Of a stretch of 21,236 nucleotides of DNA, positions 1 to 7,940 are shown piece by piece; within the stretch, counting starts at the first letter, position 1, and each line of letters starts with the position of its first letter. The translations under genes were made by a program, and so were the position numbers. The notes under the pieces are model-generated. The model was not told where the DNA came from. It worked only from the letters and a program-made list of their open reading frames with translations, and made no database searches. This stretch comes from Phoronis australis (lineage: Eukaryota > Phoronida > Phoronidae): positions 1,175-22,410 of the forward strand of contig NMRA01001391.1 in the NCBI GenBank assembly GCA_002633005.1, in the 5' to 3' direction.

Positions 1-1694
1 ATATGTATATATATCGGGTGAACTAAAACGCTCCAAGATTTGAAGTGCTGTAATAATGTTCCGATACATGATCGTACTGGCTTCAGTCACATGTAAGATT
101 TGTCATACTAGCAGCACACTTTGGAAAACAGTTTCAGGTCTTGTTTCAGATGGTGCAGTCGCACAACCGTTTCTTGAACGATCAATCTATCCAGAGTTCC
201 CTAAAAGATAATGTGCTTGAAGTTCTAGGTAATGAAGTTACAAACTAGAGCAAAATTGAAATTTTGCATATGGGCAGTCTTGATTCGTATATTCAAAAAA
301 ATACTCAAGTTCGCCGGCCGTGATTCCAACCCCGGCGGTTGAAATACCCGAGGGGTGGTACCTAGACATGAAAAAATAGCACTACTACTACACACTTCAG
401 GTTTGTACCGAATGTGTAAAATTTGCGAGGTGAATGAACGCTTTGCCATACATAGTGATTCTCAAATACCTAACACTAGTGAACTCGAGTGATAAAAAGA
501 CGATTAACAACGAAACGGCGTATCCGACACAGTCTGACGAATGACACAGGGAGGAGCTCGTGTTGATGAATTGCCCACACGACTGGATGCTTTGTGTTAG
601 ATAGAACAATAATTCCAATCGGACAGACATTAGCTATTTCAGTTTTTTCGTTTCCAAAACGTTAATGTCGCCCAGAAATGGAAAATTCACTTCCTTGCGT
701 CGGACACGGGTATGGTAGTACATGTACACTGTGACATTGAAGTAAGCGATCCGTTCAGGGGTCGCTGTGCTCAGCCTATTTTGGAGAATTATACTTCGAT
801 ACGTCTCAGAAACGGTGATTTGATGAAAGTTTCTCCAACGTGTAAATGCAGTTGATGGAGATTCGGTGTATTGTATTGTGCCACTGCTGGGAACGTAGTA
901 TACACGTAATCGATCGTAATTTGGTAAAAATTATGAAAACAAACCGTAGAAATGAGTTATCGTTATGTTGGATCTTGTTGAAAGGACTGTGTACTAACGG
1001 AATATCTACAGCGTATACATACCCTGATGGAAGAAAGTCTGTAAGATTCGTATTTGTATTTGACTTTTTACCAACTCGTTATTACTTAGATCAAGTGACC
1101 ATGTCTTTTAGTAGAATTTTGATTTTGATTTTCGCCAGGTCAACCCCTGTTCTAAATAATGTACCAATCGTTATCCACGTGTAACCAAAAAGTTGCGGGT
1201 TAAAATTTCGCTTTCTGTGGATTTTCATCGGAAAGGGTAATCCCCAAAAAATAATCAGAATATTTCTTATACATGTATTTTAAGCCTAACAAAACTGAAA
1301 TTGTAACTCTTTGCTTTTTATAACATCAAAATGTATCGCAGCTAAATCTTCTCCGATTATAAAGTAGCCGCGGGTGTAAATGTCTTTCACTTCAACAAAA
1401 GTCGCCAAGTTATCGGTGCTAGACTTGTAAGTCATATGTCACTCAATAAGTAACATCTACGTGACCAAATTCTGGTGAAAATGTTGAATGGTACAGAATA
1501 TTAGGCAAAGATATATTTCACCAAATTTATTTGTAAAACATTGGTTAGTATCTTCATAAATTTTTCATTTGGATTTTTAAAATTTCGCATCAATAAAATG
1601 TGGCGATGAACACTTCTTCACATTATTTTCTCATCTTTTGCCGACATTCAGCGCTCGATTTCATTTCCAATTACTTTGATTCTAAGGCTACGTC
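1..1694. other. No supported gene; intergenic or intronic DNA
   Basis: AT-rich sequence with no recognisable protein family, RNA gene or transposon ends. The longest stop-free stretch, 846-1184 on the plus strand, has 112 codons. It has no domain, unusual composition and no splice context, so I do not call it a gene. A short plus-strand run from an ATG at 1380 to a GTAAGT donor at 1427 could be a first exon of about 15 codons, but nothing supports it independently. A possible polyadenylation hexamer AATAAA lies near 1592. Confidence 0.5.
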
Positions 1695-1820
1695 TTAACG
1701 TGCGATCAGCTTCTCCTTTTTTGGCGCAACACCCAAGAAACTGGGCCATTTGCTTTTTGCGCCAGCTTCGATCAACAATCTGCTTACACTGCCTGCGTCT
1801 GCCATTTGCAAGCACGGCAC
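1695..1820 (-). CDS. Putative terminal exon with one degenerate ankyrin-like repeat
   Basis: On the minus strand a good acceptor (TTTTGTTCCCAG, ending at 1821) is followed by 41 open codons and a TAA at 1695-1697. The first 21 residues, VPCLQMADAGSVSRLLIEAGA, were read against the ankyrin pattern (TPLHxAAxxGHxxVVxLLLxxGA): the proline-x-leucine start, the glycine turn, the RLLIEAGA helix and the final GA fit, but two residues are missing before the second helix. About 20 residues rich in lysine and proline follow. No partner exon was found, and a second frame on the same strand is open across the region (1648-1908). Ankyrin repeats are protein-binding modules. A single degenerate repeat could be the end of an array or a chance match. 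Confidence 0.22.
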   Translation of the reverse strand: MPCLQMADAGSVSRLLIEAGAKSKWPSFLGVAPKKEKLIAR

Positions 1821-2527
1821 CTGGGAACAAAACAGCAGATGAGGCGGTGACATCAATTCCTCTAACTTTGACTGGAAGCCTTTCTAAGAATCGCCGTTTG
1901 TAATTCAATAACAGAACACGACTGATTTTGCTGGTATAACTCTGAAATGAGCTGAAGAAATCAGTTCCATCACAAACAACCCAAATGCGTTTTTGTGGTT
2001 GTAAAATCTACTGCGCCCTTTTAATGACAGAAATCCTTTCCCTGATTTGTCGGTGTACCAGCCTATGGCAAATGTTTTCTCTTTGGTTCACTAAACCGAC
2101 TATAAATAAAATGACTCGACTTCACTTCACTTCATTCCGATGTGTAGTTACAAACAGAAATGTTTCTGCATTGCAATATTGGACTACTTACATAGTCGAT
2201 GGGCTTGTACGATTCCTTTATTCCCAGATACTGGATATGCCGTGACAAGGCCTATTCAATGTACGACTCGACTGCTATACAGTACATTGGTATATCAAGT
2301 TAGTTATTGCTTTAGGCGAAATTCTTCACTTGGTTTGTCGCGGCGAGAGATTTGGTGCACGAAGCATAGTCACCGGTAAACTGAGTTTTGTTCACTCTAA
2401 GTTCAGCCTGGAAAGTTCGGCTCCTCACCTGAGTCATGGGTTAGGGTTAGGAACAGAATGACCAATTTTGTAGCTCAGTAAGTTCAAGTAAGCCCTGGAT
2501 TTTAATTCTTTGCCCACCGGGTCCTAG
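1821..2527. other. Noncoding stretch, no gene seen
   Basis: Overlapping short open frames on the plus strand (1985-2245 and 2140-2379) show no domain or splice context. Near 2437 there are two copies of a TTAGGG-like word, too few to be telomeric. The last 30 bases are pyrimidine-rich and end in TAG, forming the acceptor of the next exon candidate. Confidence 0.5.
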
Positions 2528-2694
2528 ATGTGCGTTGGTCAAGAAGTTCAAAACACAAACCCGCCCAGTGGCGGTTCTCATGCGGCGCTCGGTCTCGGCG
2601 GCGTAGACCCGTCACCACTCGGCACATCCGAGACAACTGGCACCCAAACTTTCAATTCCAGCCGCCAAGAAAGGATCTTGATGATTTTTCAAAG
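2528..2694 (+). CDS. Putative internal exon of an unrecognised gene
   Basis: A pyrimidine-rich run ending in CCTAG precedes base 2528, and a near-consensus donor AAG|GTAGGT follows base 2694. The 167 bp between them are GC-rich compared with both sides. Two frames are open throughout. The frame starting at 2528 contains the run SHAALGLGGVDPSP and ends two bases into a codon; its many G-initial codons suggest coding. The frame starting at 2530 reads an arginine-rich stretch, then NFQFQPPRKDLDDFSK, and ends at a codon boundary. The second frame stays open through the next candidate exon and the tail at 4128. I recognise no family in either frame. The exon call rests on splice signals, openness and composition. 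Confidence 0.33.
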
Positions 2695-2748
2695 GTAGGT
2701 GTTGTTCAATTTTACAGGATCAGGTTGTTACTTCACTTCTGTTCCTAG

Positions 2749-3508
2749 CTGATATGGACACCGGACGGCGGTACACTAGGCCGCCGGCTCCCGCTGACGC
2801 GGGCCACGGCTGAAAAAAATGCGGATTTGAAGATACTCTCATTTCCTTTACATTCACCAAGAGAACAGGGTGATTTTCGTCGGTCGAAAGATATAACTGA
2901 AATATAAACATTTAGTAACTTTCAGGCCCGTTTGTGTTTGCCTATTTTTCTAATATTTAGTCACCTCTAGTGTCCTCCTTAGGCCCTTCACGCCGGCCAC
3001 TCAGGCGGGCCGCGGGCAGATGAAGGAGTAAGTCTACCCATGAGTTAGATGTCACTGACATAGGCCTATTCTACTAACCTACTCTTCAAAATGCTTAATT
3101 TACAGTATTTTCCTTCTGTGTATTTAATCAAAATTTATAGCGCGTTTCATATTTTTTCAACCTGTTTGTGAACTGGAGATTTCTACCGTCGACAAGGTGA
3201 AAAAATGTCGATAGAGGGCGCTCTAAGGCAGGCGTCAGGTGTCGCTCTCAACAAACACATGTCGAGGTGTGTGTAAGAAGAAAAGAGAAGAAGTTGCCCG
3301 CAGTTGGCAAAACTTGGCGGAGTCCCTGGTTATTTACGCAAAACGTATGTTACGAAATGTTTATATTTCAGTTATATCTTTCGACCGACTAAAATCACCC
3401 TGTTCTCTTGGTGAATGTAAAGGAAATGAAGGTATCTTCAAATCCGCATTTTTTCCGTCAGCGGGAGACCGGCGGCCTAGCTGTACCGCCGTCCGGCGTC
3501 CATGTCAG
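2749..3508. repeat. Imperfect long inverted repeat, arms 2749-2919 and 3349-3508
   Basis: The reverse complement of 2749-2919 matches 3349-3508 closely over about 160-170 bp. Shared landmarks are the ATGTTTATATTTCAG start, the run around the word CACCCTGTTCTCTTGG and the GC-rich CCGCCGTCCGG end. The right arm lacks about a dozen bases present in the left arm (near 2800-2812). The spacer of about 430 bp holds the small exon candidate 2983-3027. The shape suggests a nonautonomous DNA transposon or foldback element, but I found no convincing target-site duplication, so the class is open. The similar open frames on opposite strands here are by-products of the repeat. Confidence 0.85.
2983..3027 (+). 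CDS. Putative 45-bp internal exon between inverted-repeat arms
   Basis: The acceptor CCTCTAGTGTCCTCCTTAG ends at 2982 and the donor GGA|GTAAGT starts at 3028. The 45 bp between them are strongly GC-rich inside AT-rich flanks. Read in phase 0 the peptide is ALHAGHSGGPRADEG, with most codons starting in G. Read after the other frame of exon 2528-2694 it gives R plus PFTPATQAGRGQMK. Length is a multiple of three, so skipping it would keep frame. The arms of the 2749-3508 inverted repeat sit in the two flanking introns, an arrangement known in animals to pair in pre-mRNA and promote exon skipping or circularisation. The gene is not recognised. Confidence 0.33.
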
Positions 3509-3687
3509 TACTTCCCATTGCTTTCTGTACGCATTTCGTACCATGTATTTTAAACGGGCGGTCGGCCAAATCTGGCCACCTATTTTGAGCTTTCACCTGG
3601 TTACAAATACATACCACACTTAAAGTATCACTTAAAAAAGCGCTTACTTTCTTCATTGGTCCTGTCTACTTCTATACATATCTTTGA

Positions 3688-3801
3688 TGGAATTTAGTTG
3701 TGAGAATTAAGGTGACTTTGGCGAAGAATTCCAACTCCACTTTTGTGGTTGGCGATAACTTTTTCATCAAGCGCGCCATAACCACAAAGTATGTCAACTG
3801 A
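3688..3801 (+). CDS. Short protein-like open stretch, possible terminal exon
   Basis: This plus-strand run of 37 codons ends with TGA at 3799-3801. Its core, VTLAKNSNSTFVVGDNFF, is followed by a basic and threonine-rich end. It looks like a beta-rich domain edge rather than random sequence. Acceptor-like AGs lie inside it (TTTAG at about 3695 and TTAAG at about 3710), but neither is strong, and neither matches the phase of exon 2983-3027 with certainty. The minus strand is also open here (3672-3854), so the coding call is weak. The foldback element begins about 40 bp downstream. Confidence 0.18.
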   Translation, partial: WNLVVRIKVTLAKNSNSTFVVGDNFFIKRAITTKYVN

Positions 3802-3831
3802 ATCACGTGAGTTTGGCACAGGCTAGTGCAA

Positions 3832-3840
3832 GACTGGGCA
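3832..3840. repeat. Left copy of 9-bp target-site duplication
   Basis: GACTGGGCA directly abuts the outermost base of the foldback element. It matches GACTGAGCA at 4759-4767 in eight of nine positions and in the same orientation, as expected for a target-site duplication that has since changed by one base. Confidence 0.75.
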
Positions 3841-3851
3841 TAGGCAATGAC

Positions 3852-3884
3852 CATCGCCTCTGTTGGCCCGAACCAGAGGCGATG
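3852..3884. other. Subterminal 11-bp hairpin, left arm
   Basis: CATCGCCTCTG at 3852-3862 pairs perfectly with CAGAGGCGATG at 3874-3884 around an 11-base loop. It lies 11 bp inside the element end and is mirrored in the right arm. Conservation of both stems suggests a structural role in transposition or simply the youth of the copy. Confidence 0.8.
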
Positions 3885-4127
3885 CAGAGGCTATAGGCGC
3901 TCTGTACGCCGGAAGCTTTTCGGCGAATTATGCCGCGCACCGACTAAACCATCAAAGTCACGTTGTTATAAATACCTTTTGCACATAGAGGAACACCTGA
4001 GGAGGTTGTCGATGTGTTTAATTCCTTCCAACTCGAACAAATACTCCCATTATCAAACTTTTTCTTCAAGCAGTCCCTATTTCAGTTCCCAAAATCGTGA
4101 ACTCACCATTTTCATTTTTTTAACCAG

Positions 4128-4223
4128 GCCGAAGGTCAGAAGTTGCGGACCTACCGGCGAACTTTGAAAGCTGAAGTTCCCGCCCTTCGCCGGGAACCAG
4201 CCGTGCATTTGCCGTGTTGTTAA
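4128..4223 (+). CDS. Putative 3'-terminal exon inside the foldback element spacer
   Basis: The tract TTTCATTTTTTTAACCAG, ending at 4127, is a textbook acceptor. In phase 0 it is followed by 31 open codons starting AEGQKLRTYRRTLKAE and ending with TAA at 4221-4223. The stretch is GC-richer than its surroundings. ATTAAA words at 4226 and 4256 could serve as weak polyadenylation signals. A 7-bp hairpin (4176-4182 with 4191-4197) lies in the coding-like part. Phase 0 is compatible with exons 2528-2694 and 2983-3027 read in their phase-0 frames. It could instead be a captured fragment of a host gene. No family is recognised. Confidence 0.28.
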   Translation, partial: AEGQKLRTYRRTLKAEVPALRREPAVHLPCC

Positions 4224-4714
4224 ACATTAAAATGTCAAATATGTGCACAAAGACTATTAAATGTCATATCAACAGCATTTATTTTTATCAAATACAAACA
4301 ATAATTCATTGAAATACAATCAGTTTCAAGTAACGCCAATTAAAGACAAGTATAAGTGGTGGCATTTTGGAAACGAACATTTGACTGACAAGACCGCAAT
4401 GGCTCACCTTTGGCCTATTTAAAGATTGAGGTCATGAAGTCACATCACCTAGCGAGGGCGGTAAAAATTGGAGCGTGCGCAGTATAAAAATGGTGAGTTC
4501 ACGATTTTGGGAACTGAAATAGGGACTGCTCAAAGAAAAAGTTTGATAATGGGAGTATTTGTTTGAGTAGGAAGGAATTAAACACATCGACAACCTCCTC
4601 AGGTGTTCCTCTATGCGCAAAAGGTATTTATAACAACGTGACTTTGATGGTTTAGTCGGCGCAAGGCATAATTCGCCGAAAAGCTTCCGGTGTACAGAGT
4701 GCCTATAACCTCTG

Positions 4715-4747
4715 CATCGCCTCTGGTTCGGGCCAACAGAGGCGATG
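4715..4747. other. Subterminal 11-bp hairpin, right arm
   Basis: CATCGCCTCTG at 4715-4725 pairs with CAGAGGCGATG at 4737-4747 around an 11-base loop. It mirrors the left-arm hairpin and is also 11 bp from the element end. Confidence 0.8.
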
Positions 4748-4758
4748 GTCATTGCCTA

Positions 4759-4767
4759 GACTGAGCA
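4759..4767. repeat. Right copy of 9-bp target-site duplication
   Basis: GACTGAGCA directly follows the outer end of the right inverted repeat. It differs from the left copy only at its sixth base. Confidence 0.75.
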
Positions 4768-5685
4768 AAGCGTGTGACGCTAGCACGTGGCACTTGCAAA
4801 ATAGCATGAGAAAGTATCAGGTGAAATTTGTACGATTTGTGTCCCTTGGACTTTTTATTCAAGATTCAGCATGCGTGATTTCACGTAACTTCCTCAAAAT
4901 GGCACCCTGTACGGAAAAACTCAAGCAAACCATGACAGATTTTCATCTATTTGTTCAAATTGTCTTGACTGAATCGTCTCCAGACTTATGGTATGAGTTG
5001 TTTATAACTCCATGTGCATATATGCATGTTTGATTTGATATTATTTTCTGTATTTTGAAATGAATAACTTTTTGTGGGGATGTACTATCGCTCCTGTTTG
5101 CCTGCGGCATCCAGGGCGATGTAATTGCTTATTATTCATGGTGATTCCAAAACTGTATTACTCGTACCAATTAGCCTCTTCTTATTCATGCATTCACTGA
5201 TTGTTATGAGGCGTTCATTTGCGGCAGCCGATCTCGAGTGACTGCCATTATAAAACTGTGACAGCTCTCGGCAGGAATGATAACTACAATGATCACGTGT
5301 GTGTCAGAGGACCCCAAAATTAACTAGTATATTGAAGATACTGCGTTGCACATTAGGGAAACACTGAGTAAAAAACAGTAATAGTCATTTATAAAGGATT
5401 GCCTCTTCAAGGCTTCTTCTTCAGATAAAACATGAGAGTGCTTGTTCTCACGGTCAAATGTCGTCGTTTCGATTGGACAAGAGCCAGTTTCTATGTTGTT
5501 GTTTTTTCAGCTTCACGCAATTCTATGGAACCGTAAGCTACATGTTACATTCCGACACCTACCATGTAAACTGTAGCCAGTCATAAGACACATGAGCACC
5601 CACATTAGATATATTACGGTATATTTTTCTTTATTTTAAAAGTCTCTTGACGTTGTTACATGACTTTGGACATTCTCTGTAGTGA
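4768..5685. other. No supported gene
   Basis: A plus-strand run of 93 codons (4752-5033) begins inside the foldback element, so it is unlikely to be a native gene; it has no recognisable domain. On the minus strand, ATG near 5609 opens a hydrophobic run of 14 codons that stops at a GTAGGT donor near 5566. This resembles a signal-peptide exon but is too short to accept. Near 5510 a strong acceptor (GTTGTTTTTTCAG) is followed 22 bp later by a GTAAGC donor, a possible microexon without further support. Confidence 0.45.
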
Positions 5686-5889
5686 GCTCAACATTGGCTT
5701 CACCATTTGTCGCGATTCGTTGAGAATGAATGTGCAGCATGTAATAGCCTCAACCAGCAACTGTTGCAGTTGTGTTATGCTCCATTTCTGGTGTCTAAGC
5801 TTTCAAAGGGACTACAGATGGGAGATACATCCTCCACAGGAACCACAAGACATCCAGCGGTGGTCGAATATTTTCCTGTCTGTGTTTGA
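5686..5889 (+). CDS. Unrecognised open stretch, possible exon or decayed gene
   Basis: The frame is open for 67 codons after a TGA at 5683-5685. Its middle, CNSLNQQLLQLCYAPFLVSK, is protein-like, with a leading CAAC cysteine pair. A second frame on the same strand is open over 5660-5962, and its later half is also protein-like. Two overlapping plausible frames could mean a frameshifted old gene or retrocopy, an exon ending in this stretch, or chance. I see no matching splice sites and no family. Confidence 0.18.
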   Translation, partial: AQHWLHHLSRFVENECAACNSLNQQLLQLCYAPFLVSKLSKGLQMGDTSSTGTTRHPAVVEYFPVCV

Positions 5890-6363
5890 CAAGTCTTGTG
5901 ACCCACCGGGTGAATCATATGAGCCTCTGTTAGCCACTAACTGGCAATTGCCTATTATCTGAATAGTTTGCACACTTCATCGGAGGTTTGATGATCTTGG
6001 CATTTACTACATTAATATTGCAAGTAACACATTTCTTTATGACATCAGCAGTTTATCTTGTTCATGTTGAAAAGGCTCAATTGCACCCACCTTCATATTC
6101 ACATTATCCTTAACACTGACCCATTCTCTAGCACAGATTATTGTAGATATTCCATCTACCCTTGCGCCATTCAGATGTGGAGTCAGCCATCAGTTGTATC
6201 CCATTCTCTGCCTCGCACCATTTAGGACAAGGGTCTGTGAAACTAAAGTCACATGACACCCAGACAAAGTCACCCAACTCTTTGTTATTTTGTGTGCACA
6301 TGCTCCCTGTTTTCTGTTTTGTTCTTGTTTTGCTTATTGTTAGTATTTGTTGTTACGATTTAN
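5890..6363. other. No supported gene
   Basis: A plus-strand frame at 6162-6389 contains a hydrophobic run (VFCFVLVLLIVSICC) that would score as a membrane segment. It comes from a T-rich tract, runs into the ambiguous base at 6363 and a tandem repeat, and has no start or splice context. Confidence 0.45.
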
Positions 6364-6453
6364 GATACTGTCGAGCCAACATGGTGTGAGATACTGTTGA
6401 GCCGACATGGTGTGAGATACTGTTGAGCCGACATGGTGTGAGATACTGTTGAG
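6364..6453. repeat. 26-bp tandem repeat, about 3.4 copies
   Basis: Three units of GATACTGTTGAGCCGACATG plus GTGTGA follow head to tail, then a partial 12-bp unit. The first copy differs at two positions (C for T, A for G); the next two are identical. The ambiguous base at 6363 abuts the array, as expected where an assembler struggles with repeats. No function can be assigned. Confidence 0.9.
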
Positions 6454-7574
6454 ACCAGTTTTATTGGAGGACGTGGTTGATGTCAAAACGCAGGTTTATA
6501 GGAACATAAAGCTCGATACTGTTTGATGCATTGCTTATAGTTTATGGCTATAGTCAAGAGTAGTTTCTAGTGTTTGGAGCCACCTGCAATTCAGGTGACT
6601 TGGAGATTTTTGAAGTCTTATGAGGCCTTATGGACAAAGACGTGCATTCAGCCAAATATTTATTGAAGTATTGATTTTTAATGAAAGTATATTTTAATGA
6701 TAGGAAATGTAGAATGCGTGTAGAAATTGATTTTCGACTTTATACCAGTCTGCTATTGATTAGGGCCTGTGATCGTTTTTTTTTTAAATTAGCAAAATGG
6801 TACTTACACAACAAAACAATGGTACCCAGGTATAATCTCAAAAATGCTGCTATTGTTTTCTAAGTTATCATTTCGTTTTGTATTATGCAACTTAGCAGTC
6901 TTTGGAATTTCTTGACGGATTTAAAGGAAAGTTTGCAAACAGTTTTCTGATAGGGAGACGGCGACATCTTCCCATTTTCATAGGGGATTGACGTATTCAG
7001 TGCCATCTAGTGGCCATTTTATGATATTAATAAACACCCTGATGCGCTTACTGTTTGCAATGCTGTCACTGTATCCAGTTCACCACTAGGAGTTATTGTT
7101 GTTCAAATTTGTGATCATTTAAGTTGGAAACATAGCATGTTGACAAAAATTTTATGTCTATTCAACACAAGAATGTTCATAAGTTGCCAGGTGTTTTTGG
7201 TGAGAAGATTGTACTTGCAAATAATTTTGCACTCATAAGTTAAGATAATTATAAAATTATAACTATTACTTCAGCTATGACAATCAGTAATTCTAAAACA
7301 TTGAATATCCCAGTATAGTGATAAAACCTGCGGTGGAACTTGCAAATGGGCTCAGAAAATGTGGTCTGGTGCTTTTCATCCACCGGTTTGTTCGTAAAGA
7401 TTTTTAATTTCTGTTCATGTAAAAGTATTTTTCTATAGTTTCAAATTTTAAGAAAGGTATCTGTTTACTCCTCGTCACTTCTTCCATTTTTTCCCACAAG
7501 ACAAAGCACGTTCTCTTATTTAGACTGACAAGACTTAGAGCTAGCATATTTCCATTACTGGTATATGGAAAATG
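6454..7574. other. Intergenic stretch upstream of the 7605 candidate gene
   Basis: This stretch is AT-rich. The minus strand is open over 7404-7643, ending KFETIEKYFYMNRN. It has no family match or clear start and overlaps the plus-strand start at 7605, so it is not called. The plus-strand run 6681-6863 is also featureless. A CTCF-like word at 7001-7015 is listed separately. Confidence 0.45.
7001..7015 (-). promoter_or_regulatory. CTCF-like motif
   Basis: The minus strand reads GGCCACTAGATGGCA, a good fit to the CTCF core known from bilaterians (CCASYAGRKGGCA). A weaker relative, TCACTAGATGGCG, lies on the minus strand near 12952-12964. One short motif can occur by chance, so this is only a candidate. 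Confidence 0.25.
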
Positions 7575-7587
7575 TGACCTTTGACCC
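7575..7587. promoter_or_regulatory. DR1 nuclear-receptor element
   Basis: TGACCT-T-TGACCC is, on the minus strand, GGGTCAAAGGTCA: two nuclear-receptor half-sites in direct repeat with one-base spacing. DR1 sites are bound by HNF4, RXR heterodimers and COUP-TF in animals. It lies 17 bp upstream of the ATG at 7605, so it would sit at the transcription start or in the 5' leader of that candidate gene. Confidence 0.4.
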
Positions 7588-7604
7588 TTGATGTATACAA
7601 AACA

Positions 7605-7682
7605 ATGGCGACTCAAATAGCAGCCAAACTGATTAAGGAGCAACTTATGCAGGTCCGAACTGTTTTAAAATTAGTTATACAG
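7605..7682 (+). CDS. Putative first coding exon of a small protein
   Basis: ATG at 7605 sits in a good initiation context (AACAATGGCG). Twenty-six codons follow, beginning MATQIAAKLIKEQLMQ, a probable amphipathic basic helix. A consensus donor CAG|GTATGA ends the exon in phase 0. An out-of-frame ATG at 7591 opens a nine-codon upstream frame that overlaps this start. Joined to 7785-7940 it would encode 77 residues. I recognise no family; an N-terminal mitochondrial targeting helix is possible but speculative. The DR1 site directly upstream and the splice phase agreement are the main supports. Confidence 0.35.
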
Positions 7683-7784
7683 GTATGATCGAAGTATTCA
7701 AATATATTCTAAAATGCACTTGTAATTATGTTCTGAATATTGCTTGCTTCATTGGCTTGCCTGGTGCTGTGCTTTCAACCTCAG

Positions 7785-7940
7785 ATTCAGAGTCCGATGA
7801 CACGTGATAGTCTGCCGTTAATATCCATCTTGTCCTTGAGCTCTTTCTCGAATGATGGTGAGCCCATGCGAGTTGTTATCCAAGTTGAAGGGAGATTCGA
7901 AACTCTGGGTACTGCAGAGTTTTTCCTCCAGCGTATTTAA
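7785..7940 (+). CDS. Putative second and last exon of the small protein
   Basis: The acceptor GTGCTTTCAACCTCAG ends at 7784. In the phase set by exon 7605-7682, 51 codons follow to TAA at 7938. The intron would be 102 bp. The C-terminal part contains RVVIQVEGRFETLG. A GTGAGC donor at about 7858 could end the exon earlier and extend the gene further. The opposite strand is also open (about 45 codons, containing the acidic run SSDSESEVES), so strand is not certain. No domain is recognised. Confidence 0.27.
   Translation: MQSPMTRDSLPLISILSLSSFSNDGEPMRVVIQVEGRFETLGTAEFFLQRI

Larger units (their letters stand above)
3841..4758. mobile_element. Foldback/Mutator-like element with about 272-bp terminal inverted repeats
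   Basis: Bases 3841-4112 are the near-perfect reverse complement of 4487-4758, with about a dozen differences by hand count (roughly 95% identity). The termini read TAGGCAATGACC inward from both ends. The element is flanked by GACTGGGCA (3832-3840) and GACTGAGCA (4759-4767), a 9-bp target-site duplication with one mismatch. Long TIRs with a 9-bp duplication fit Mutator-like or Rehavkus elements, or Foldback elements. No transposase is present, so it is nonautonomous. Eleven bases inside each end is an 11-bp perfect hairpin. The inner arm ends carry TATAAAA-like and ATG|GTGAGT words. The matching open frames at 3847-4167 and 4432-4752 come from the arms and are not a gene pair. Confidence 0.88.

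Noticed and set aside
846-1184. 112-codon plus-strand frame
   Set aside because: There is no recognisable domain, the composition is typical of noncoding sequence and no splice or promoter context was seen.
2436-2452. Telomere-like GGGTTAGGGTTAGG
   Set aside because: There are only two units, with no array, so no telomeric or interstitial telomere call is justified.
3847-4752. Two nearly identical 106-codon proteins on opposite strands
   Set aside because: They are translations of the two arms of the foldback element and start at its hairpin. The similarity is that of the inverted repeat, not of paralogous genes.
6162-6389. Plus-strand frame with a membrane-like segment
   Set aside because: The hydrophobic run comes from a T-rich tract and the frame runs through an N into a tandem repeat.
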